A stretch of DNA of 64,000 nucleotides, from contig GG704596.1 in NCBI GenBank assembly GCA_000161775.1, positions 3,157,816 to 3,221,815 of the forward strand. The letters are read 5' to 3'. The notes below the pieces were generated by a model. The model ran no database searches, had not been told where the DNA came from, and saw nothing but the letters and a program-made list of their open reading frames with translations. Position numbers and translations under genes: made by a program. Below are positions 58,485 through 64,000 of the stretch, in pieces; the first letter of the stretch is position 1, and the number at the start of each line of letters is the position of its first letter. The stretch comes from Ruegeria lacuscaerulensis ITI-1157 (GTDB lineage: Bacteria > Pseudomonadota > Alphaproteobacteria > Rhodobacterales > Rhodobacteraceae).

Positions 58485-58829
58485 ATGACCGCAGATATCA
58501 CGATCCGCAAGGCGCCGGGCAAATGGTGCGTCCGTTCGGGCGGCGCCATTCTGGGCGAGACCACCAACGCGCTGGAGCTGTTGGAGGGCGATCTGCCGCC
58601 GATCATCTATTTCCCGCGCGACGACATCGCGATGGCCTTTCTGGACAAGACCGACAAAGTGACCCACTGCCCGCACAAGGGCGACGCCACGCATTATTCG
58701 ATCGTCAACAAATCTTCGGTGACGGAAAACGCGGCCTGGAGCTATGAGAACCCGATCCCGGCCGTGGCCGAGATCAAGGGATACCTGGCGTTCTACCGGC
58801 TCGACTCGGTGAAGGTCGAGCAGATCTGA
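58485..58829 (+). CDS. DUF427 domain-containing protein
   Basis: 114 residues. The DUF427 pattern is visible: WCVRSGGAILGETTNALEL, IIYFPRDDIAMAFL, THCPHKGDATHYSI and PAVAEIKGYLAFY. These small beta-rich proteins have no settled function; the Cys-Pro-His-Lys-Gly segment is invariant in the family. It follows the aminopeptidase by 76 bases with a GAAGGAG ribosome site and may be on the same transcript. It converges on the CLC gene. Confidence 0.88.
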   Translation: MTADITIRKAPGKWCVRSGGAILGETTNALELLEGDLPPIIYFPRDDIAMAFLDKTDKVTHCPHKGDATHYSIVNKSSVTENAAWSYENPIPAVAEIKGYLAFYRLDSVKVEQI

Positions 58830-58842
58830 CGCTTGCGCAAGG

Positions 58843-60528
58843 TCACGAGTGTTCCTCGGCTGCCGTGGCAGCCAGCGCGCGGTTGTAGGCCTTGAGCGCA
58901 TCGACATGATAAAGCGCGCCAACCGGGGTTTCGGTCCCGTCGTCTTCGGGCACCACCACCGGCAGACAGGCGATCTCGTCACGGTCGAAATAAGGCATCG
59001 CCGCCTCGAGCGTGGCGCTGGCCGGAATGCAAAGCCCCTGATCCATCAGCTCGCGTGCCTGTTCTTCCGTGATCGAGCGCGGATCACCCAGCGGGCGCAT
59101 CACCGATCCCGCCCGCAGCATCGCCAGCAGATAGGCCTGCGGCCCAGCCGCCAGATGCACGCCTCGGCGTTCCAGCTGAGTCAGGAAGAACGACCGATCA
59201 ACCAGACGGGAAGCCAGCGCGGTGGACATCGAAACCGAGACCATAACGGCCAGCCCGATCTGCCAGTCTCCGGTCAGTTCGAACACGATCAGCGTGGTCG
59301 AAATCGGCGCCCCTAGCACCGCCGCCGCCACCGCCCCCATGCCCGCAAAGGCATAGAGCGTATGCGTGCCGGACACGTCCGGCAGCAGACCGGTCGCGAT
59401 CAGGCCGAAGGCCAGACCGGTCAGCGCCCCGATCATCAGCGAGGGCGAGAACACCCCGCCCCCCATGCGTCCGCCCATGGTGATGGCCACGGCGGCGGTT
59501 TTCACCACCGCAAAAAGGATGGCCGTGGTCAACACAAGATCGCCCGTCAAGGCGCGGATCGTGGTTTCGTAACCCACACCGATGATATGCGGAAACCAGA
59601 TGGCAAGCCCCCCCAGCATCGCCCCGGACACCGCCGGGCGCAGCCAGCGCGGCAGTGACAGGCGTGCTTGGACGTGGTTGCCGAAATCCTCGGCAAAGAA
59701 GATCGCGCGCATCAGCGCCAGCGACACCAGCCCGCAGACCAGCCCGAGGATCAGGAATGCCGGAAGCTCGACGTAGAATTGCAGGGAACCGGGCGTATCG
59801 AGGATGAATTCGGTCACATCGCCATATTCCAACCGGTTGATGACAGTGCCCGCCACCGAGGCGATGACGATCGGCGCAAAGGCATGCACGGCAAAATGGC
59901 GCAGCACCACCTCGAGCGCGAACAGCGCTCCGGCGATGGGGGCGTTGAAACTGGCCGAGACGGCGGCGGCCACGGCGCAGCCCAGCAGGTCGCGCCCGGT
60001 GATCCCGTCAGCATGGATTCGATTGCTGACCCAGGTCGAGATCACCCCGGCCATGTGCACCACCGGCCCTTCCCGCCCGGTCGAGCCGCCAGTGCTGAGC
60101 GTAATAAGCGAGGCCAGGAACGAGGCGATACCGGCCTTGGTCTCGACCCGACCATCGCTGACCGCGGCGCCTTCGATCACGTCGGCAACCGAACGCACGC
60201 GGCCGTCCTCGGTGAACAGGTGCAAAATCACCCCCACGATCAGACCGCCGATAATCGGGATGATCAGCACCATCTCCCACGGCAGATTCTCGGCAAAACT
60301 GTGCAGGTGGAGAATATCGTCAGTCCGGTAGACATAGGCCTGCAAGGCGTTGATGCCCTTGCGAAACCCCAGCGCCATGAACCCTGCCGCGACGCCGATG
60401 GCCAGGGCGATGAACCAGAACTGAATCTGGCTTGGCCCACGGCGACGCATGACCCGCCAGGCGTCCTTGAGCGCGGCCAGGGCCTGCTGGAGCTGGGATT
60501 GCAGCACGGAACGGGTGGACTGGGTCAT
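58843..60528 (-). CDS. CLC-type chloride transporter with C-terminal CBS region
   Basis: 561-residue inner-membrane protein with about 16-18 CLC helices and a C-terminal CBS pair (about 455-555). The gating motif GREGP is at 151-155 with the external Glu153, and the later GGRMGGGVFSP at 352-362. At the place of the inner proton-pathway glutamate of E. coli ClcA (FIIEEM), this protein reads FALEVV with Val207, as in chloride channels. The GSGIPE motif is replaced by RSVADVIE, as in a known bacterial subgroup. Whether it is channel or exchanger cannot be told from sequence. Confidence 0.9.
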   Translation of the reverse strand: MTQSTRSVLQSQLQQALAALKDAWRVMRRRGPSQIQFWFIALAIGVAAGFMALGFRKGINALQAYVYRTDDILHLHSFAENLPWEMVLIIPIIGGLIVGVILHLFTEDGRVRSVADVIEGAAVSDGRVETKAGIASFLASLITLSTGGSTGREGPVVHMAGVISTWVSNRIHADGITGRDLLGCAVAAAVSASFNAPIAGALFALEVVLRHFAVHAFAPIVIASVAGTVINRLEYGDVTEFILDTPGSLQFYVELPAFLILGLVCGLVSLALMRAIFFAEDFGNHVQARLSLPRWLRPAVSGAMLGGLAIWFPHIIGVGYETTIRALTGDLVLTTAILFAVVKTAAVAITMGGRMGGGVFSPSLMIGALTGLAFGLIATGLLPDVSGTHTLYAFAGMGAVAAAVLGAPISTTLIVFELTGDWQIGLAVMVSVSMSTALASRLVDRSFFLTQLERRGVHLAAGPQAYLLAMLRAGSVMRPLGDPRSITEEQARELMDQGLCIPASATLEAAMPYFDRDEIACLPVVVPEDDGTETPVGALYHVDALKAYNRALAATAAEEHS

Positions 60529-60627
60529 TGTCCCTCGGTGGGGTTGGGTGATGACCCTTGGTAACTCAGGCGCTGCGCGGTGAAAAGCCGCAAGCCGGGA
60601 CCGTCGGATGGACGCGACCGGATTGCA

Positions 60628-62277
60628 TCAGGCCTGCAGCAGCGCGCGGGCGGCGGCGCGGGCCTCGGGGGTGATCGTGTCACCCGAGACCATGCGGGCG
60701 ATCTCGTCGATCCGGTCGGATTCGGACAGCGCCAGAACGGTGGACAGGGTCTGCCCGTCGGCCACGTGTTTCTGAACCCGCCAGTGATGCGCCGCGCGGG
60801 CCGCGACCTGCGGCGAATGGGTCACGACCAGAACCTGCCCGCCCTGCGCCAGCGCCGCAAGCCTGCGGCCCACGGCATCGGCCGTGGCGCCACCCACCCC
60901 GCGGTCGATCTCGTCGAAGATCATGGTGCGGGCGCTGTCGTCGCCCGACAGGCACACTTTGAGCGCCAGCAGAAAGCGGCTGAGCTCTCCGCCCGAGGCG
61001 ATCTTGTTCAGTGGCCCCGACGGTGCGCCCGGGTTGGTGGCCACGGTAAAGGCCACGGCGTCCTGTCCCTCGGGTCCGGGCTCGGCAGGCGTGATCTGGG
61101 TCTGGAACACAGCACGCTCCATCTTCAGCGGCGCAAGCTCGGCCATCACCGCCGCGTCCAGCCGGCCGGCCGCCTCGCGCCGCAGGGCGCTGAGTGCCTC
61201 GGCGGCCGCGTCATAGGCGGCCTGCGCGGCCTGCACTGCGGCACGGCGGTCGGCCAGGTCGGCGTCTCCGGCCTCGAGCTGGCCCAGACGGGCGCGCAGC
61301 GTGTCGGCGAAACCGCTCAGGTCATCGGGGGCCACGTCATGTTTGCGGGCCAGCGCGCGGATGGCGAACAGGCGTTCCTCGGTCTGCTCCAACTCGACAG
61401 GGTTGAAGTCCAGCGCCTCGAGGCAGGCGGTCACGCCGTCCTGCGCCTCGCCCAGTTCGATCAGGGCGCGCCCCAGGGCGGCGATCGGCTCGTCCAGTTG
61501 GCCCTCGGCCCGGTCGGCGACGCCTTCCAGCCAGCGCACGGCATCCACCATGGCCCCTTCGGCCCCGTCACCGCCCAACAGGGCAAAGGCACGGGCCACG
61601 TCGTCGCGTATGCGCTCGGCCCCCTGCATCATGCGGCGCCGGGCGTCGAGCTCGGCATCCTCGCCCGGCTGCGGATCGAGTTGATCGAGTTCGGCCACGG
61701 AATGCCGCAGAAATTCCTCTTCGCTGCGCACGGCGGCCACGGCGGCCTCGGTCTCGACCAGGGCCTTGCGGGCGCGCGCCATCTCGGTCCAGGCAGCGCG
61801 CACGGCGGCCAATTGCGTCTCGGCCCCGGCATAAGCGTCCAGCATGGCGCGATGGCCGCGCGGGTTCAGCAGGCCGCGGTCATCATGCTGGCCGTGCAGT
61901 TCGACCAAGGTTTCCGACAACGCGCGCAGCACCTCGCCCGAGCATCGGCGGTCGTTGACCCAGGCAGTCTTGCGCCCCTCGGCGGTGTTGACGCGGCGCA
62001 GGATCAGTTCCGACCCGCCGGGCAACCCGGCCTCGGCCAGGATCGCATGGGCGGGATGGTTCTCGGGCAGTTCGAACTCGGCCACGACCTCGCCCTGCGC
62101 GGCCCCTTGCCGGACCAGTTCGGCCCGGCCGCGCCAGCCCAGCACGAAGCCCAGCGAGTCGAGCAGGATCGACTTGCCCGCCCCCGTCTCGCCAGTCAGC
62201 GCGTTGAGACCCGGCTGGAAGGTCAGTTCCAGCCGATCAATGATCAGCATGTCGCGGATATCCAGGGCGCGCAGCAT
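60628..62277 (-). CDS. recN: DNA repair protein RecN
   Basis: 549-residue SMC-like ATPase that acts early in double-strand break repair. Walker A is GETGAGKS at 29-36 after LRALDIRDMLIIDRLEL. A coiled-coil middle (about 150-380) is rich in Ala, Glu and Arg. The C-terminal half carries LSRFLLALK near 430 (signature), MIFDEIDRGVGG near 455 (Walker B) and VVTHSPQVAA near 495. Length is normal. It lies 36 bases after bamD and is probably co-transcribed with it. No LexA box was identified upstream. Confidence 0.95.
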   Translation of the reverse strand: MLRALDIRDMLIIDRLELTFQPGLNALTGETGAGKSILLDSLGFVLGWRGRAELVRQGAAQGEVVAEFELPENHPAHAILAEAGLPGGSELILRRVNTAEGRKTAWVNDRRCSGEVLRALSETLVELHGQHDDRGLLNPRGHRAMLDAYAGAETQLAAVRAAWTEMARARKALVETEAAVAAVRSEEEFLRHSVAELDQLDPQPGEDAELDARRRMMQGAERIRDDVARAFALLGGDGAEGAMVDAVRWLEGVADRAEGQLDEPIAALGRALIELGEAQDGVTACLEALDFNPVELEQTEERLFAIRALARKHDVAPDDLSGFADTLRARLGQLEAGDADLADRRAAVQAAQAAYDAAAEALSALRREAAGRLDAAVMAELAPLKMERAVFQTQITPAEPGPEGQDAVAFTVATNPGAPSGPLNKIASGGELSRFLLALKVCLSGDDSARTMIFDEIDRGVGGATADAVGRRLAALAQGGQVLVVTHSPQVAARAAHHWRVQKHVADGQTLSTVLALSESDRIDEIARMVSGDTITPEARAAARALLQA

Positions 62278-62313
62278 CGGGTCGTCAGCGTCCCAAGCCA
62301 GTGACCATGGCGA

Positions 62314-63186
62314 TTACAACCACTGGCCCTTGATGGTCTGGCGGTAGATCGTGCTGAGCCAATTGTTGCCCCGGCTCTTCAATTCGAGCCCGCGCGAGGT
62401 CAGCAGCTTGTAGGCCGCATCATACCATTCGGAAGACTGGTAGTTGTATCCCAAGATCGCACCGGCCGATTGCGCCTCGTCCACCAGGCCGAGGGCCAGA
62501 TAGGCCTCGATCAGGCGGTACAGCGCCTCGGCGGTGTGTGTGGTGGTCTGGAAGTCCTCGACCACGACGCGGAAGCGGTTGATGGCTGCGGCATAATGGT
62601 CCTGACGCAGATAATAGCGCCCGATCTCCATTTCCTTGCCGGCCAGATGGTCGAAGGCCAGATCGAATTTCAGCACCGCCGAGGTGGCATATTCGCTGTC
62701 GGGATAGACCTCGATCACCGTGCGCAGGGCCTGCAGGGCCTGGAAGGTCAGGCCCTGATCGCGGCCGACCTCGTCGATCTGGTCATAATAGCTGAGCGCC
62801 AGGAGGTATTGCGCATAGGCCGCGTCTTCGTCGGTGGGGTAGAAGTCGATATACCGCTGCGCAGCGGCGCGGCTTTCTTCGTAGTTCTTGTCCGAATGGA
62901 ACGCGAAGGCCTGCATGATCAGCGACCGCTTTGCCCAGTCGGAATAGGGATACAGACGCTCGACCTCGGAGAAATACCAGGCGGCGTCCTCGGGGCGATT
63001 CTGCGACAACTCGAACTCGCCACGGGTAAAGATCTGTTCCGGGGTGTAGCCTTCCAGGTTCTGGGACCGGTCAGCACCTTTGTTGCCAAACAGCCCGCCC
63101 GCATTGCCGCAGGCTGTCAGGGTCAACGCAAGAAGAATCGCCCCTGCAAGCCTGACTGCCGCCTTGGTGCCAACCATACCGCTCAT
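62314..63186 (-). CDS. bamD: Outer membrane assembly lipoprotein BamD
   Basis: 290-residue lipoprotein of the beta-barrel assembly machine. The signal sequence ends LTLTAC, so Cys26 is lipidated. Five TPR-like repeats follow, including FTRGEFELSQNRPEDAAWYFSEVERLYPYSDW and SRAAAQRYIDFYPTDEDAAYAQYL. The C-terminus KGQWL ends the last repeat. Two start codons three apart (63186, 63177) are possible; neither has a strong ribosome site. It is 118 bases after lpxC and just before recN. Confidence 0.94.
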   Translation of the reverse strand: MSGMVGTKAAVRLAGAILLALTLTACGNAGGLFGNKGADRSQNLEGYTPEQIFTRGEFELSQNRPEDAAWYFSEVERLYPYSDWAKRSLIMQAFAFHSDKNYEESRAAAQRYIDFYPTDEDAAYAQYLLALSYYDQIDEVGRDQGLTFQALQALRTVIEVYPDSEYATSAVLKFDLAFDHLAGKEMEIGRYYLRQDHYAAAINRFRVVVEDFQTTTHTAEALYRLIEAYLALGLVDEAQSAGAILGYNYQSSEWYDAAYKLLTSRGLELKSRGNNWLSTIYRQTIKGQWL

Positions 63187-63304
63187 CCTAGTCGTCTTGT
63201 CTCTTTGGGTAACCCCGGATTGGGCTTTGGTCTAGCACATAAAATTGCGGTGCAAAACGCCTTATCCGCGCCTCGACGGAATTGTCCCGCGCGCAGAGCC
63301 GTGA

Positions 63305-64000
63305 TCAGGCGACAGCGGGAATCTCGGTCATGACAAGACCCTGACCGGGCAACTGGGCGGCCTGCTCGGGAGTGCACAGGATCGGTCGCACCGCGCCGGG
63401 TGTTTCAAACAAGGTGCGCAGCAACGTGTTGGTCATGGCGTGGCCGGATTTCTCGCCCACGAAATGGCCGAAGATCGGGCCGCCGGCCAGATAGAGGTCG
63501 CCAAGTGCGTCCAGCATCTTGTGGCGCACAGCTTCGTCCGGGTGGCGGAAGCCGCCCGGCGTAAGCACGGTGTCTCCCTGCACGACCACGGCATTGTCCA
63601 ACGACCCGCCAAGTGCAAGGCCGTTCTCGCGCATCGCCTCGACATCGGTGCGGCGGCAGAAGGTCCGGCAATCGGACAACTCGCGTGCGAAGGCACCATT
63701 GCGCATGTCCAGAACTTTCGTCTGACGACCGATGGCGCTGTCCTCGAATTCGATGTGGAACTCGATGATCAGACCGCTGGCCGGGCGGATCGAGGCACGG
63801 GCACCTTCGCGCTCGGCAACGACGGGCTTCAGAACCTCATAGGCCAGAACCGGGCTGGCCTGGCGACGCACGCCCTTTGCCATGATGCCGCGCACGAACG
63901 AGATCGCCGAACCGTCCATGATCGGGACTTCAGGCCCGTCGATTTCGATCAGGGCATTGTGGATGCCGCAGCCGGCCAACGCAGCCATGATGTGTTCTAC
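63305..64000 (-). CDS. lpxC: UDP-3-O-acyl-N-acetylglucosamine deacetylase, C-terminal part
   Basis: Zinc enzyme for the committed step of lipid A synthesis. The window holds the last 231 residues of about 305; the start lies beyond the right edge. The frame is open to the last base, reading VEHIMAALAG, where the His is the first zinc ligand. Then come the substrate loop EIDGPEVPIMDGSAISF and CRTFCRRTDVE, and the other zinc ligands His and Asp in VRHKMLDALGDL. HFVGEKSGHAMTN holds the catalytic His. The end is intact. Confidence 0.96.
   Translation of the reverse strand, partial: VEHIMAALAGCGIHNALIEIDGPEVPIMDGSAISFVRGIMAKGVRRQASPVLAYEVLKPVVAEREGARASIRPASGLIIEFHIEFEDSAIGRQTKVLDMRNGAFARELSDCRTFCRRTDVEAMRENGLALGGSLDNAVVVQGDTVLTPGGFRHPDEAVRHKMLDALGDLYLAGGPIFGHFVGEKSGHAMTNTLLRTLFETPGAVRPILCTPEQAAQLPGQGLVMTEIPAVA

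Overview
The window is a gene-dense, GC-rich stretch of chromosome from an alphaproteobacterium, most likely a roseobacter-group Rhodobacteraceae (Ruegeria-like). This rests on the NuoA/B/C order, a complete leucine/isovalerate degradation cluster, a DUF3422 protein, CobS/CobT cobaltochelatase genes, and BamD-LpxC neighbours. The species cannot be fixed from the sequence alone. I see no insertion sequence, prophage, CRISPR array, rRNA or tRNA, and no gene-free stretch longer than 300 bases. Both ends cut a gene: nuoC on the left and lpxC on the right.

Layout. 1-979 (minus): start of the complex I operon, nuoA-nuoB-nuoC. 1167-10705 (mostly minus): leucine/isovalerate catabolism. It holds isovaleryl-CoA dehydrogenase, an acyl-CoA synthetase, both methylcrotonyl-CoA carboxylase subunits, HMG-CoA lyase and methylglutaconyl-CoA hydratase. 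Two unexpected passengers sit in it, a low-GC zinc-ribbon membrane protein and an ASCH-domain protein, and an oppositely oriented ompW splits it. 10862-12765 (minus): a phosphoglycolate phosphatase and a DegT-type aminotransferase broken by a one-base slip in an 8-base G tract. 12899-16772 (plus): glmU-glmS and an AlkD-like protein. 17265-19572 (plus): moaA and waaA.

19613-29066 is a peptide uptake and hydrolysis locus. A substrate-binding protein and two permeases read right. A double-ATPase protein, an ArgE-like deacetylase and a tandem pair of M20 amidohydrolases read left. 29074-32020 (minus): an MFS transporter, DUF3422 and a VOC protein. 32118-35154 (minus): pntAB proton-translocating transhydrogenase. 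35285-40507: an ICMT-like methyltransferase, kynureninase, and a TetR regulator divergent from a two-subunit molybdenum hydroxylase. Two matching palindromes lie in that divergent gap.

40571-44127 (minus): malate synthase G, a GlcG-like protein and a class-I glutamine amidotransferase-like hydrolase. 44331-52281 (plus): aminopeptidase N, two unrecognised proteins, gatB, pepT and a DUF4177 protein. 52386-56532: bolA (minus), then a J-domain protein, cobS and cobT (plus). 56618-58829 (plus): an aminopeptidase P-type enzyme and a DUF427 protein. 58843-64000 (minus): a CLC chloride transporter, recN, bamD and lpxC.

Most of the window is ordinary core metabolism and envelope biogenesis. The most unusual signals are the compositionally foreign zinc-ribbon membrane gene coupled into the leucine operon, the twin palindromes at the TetR/molybdenum hydroxylase divergence, the tandem M20 pair tied to an ABC importer, the homopolymer frameshift, and a bacterial CLC protein with a channel-type residue at the internal proton-glutamate position. 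I found no clear new defence or mobile system.
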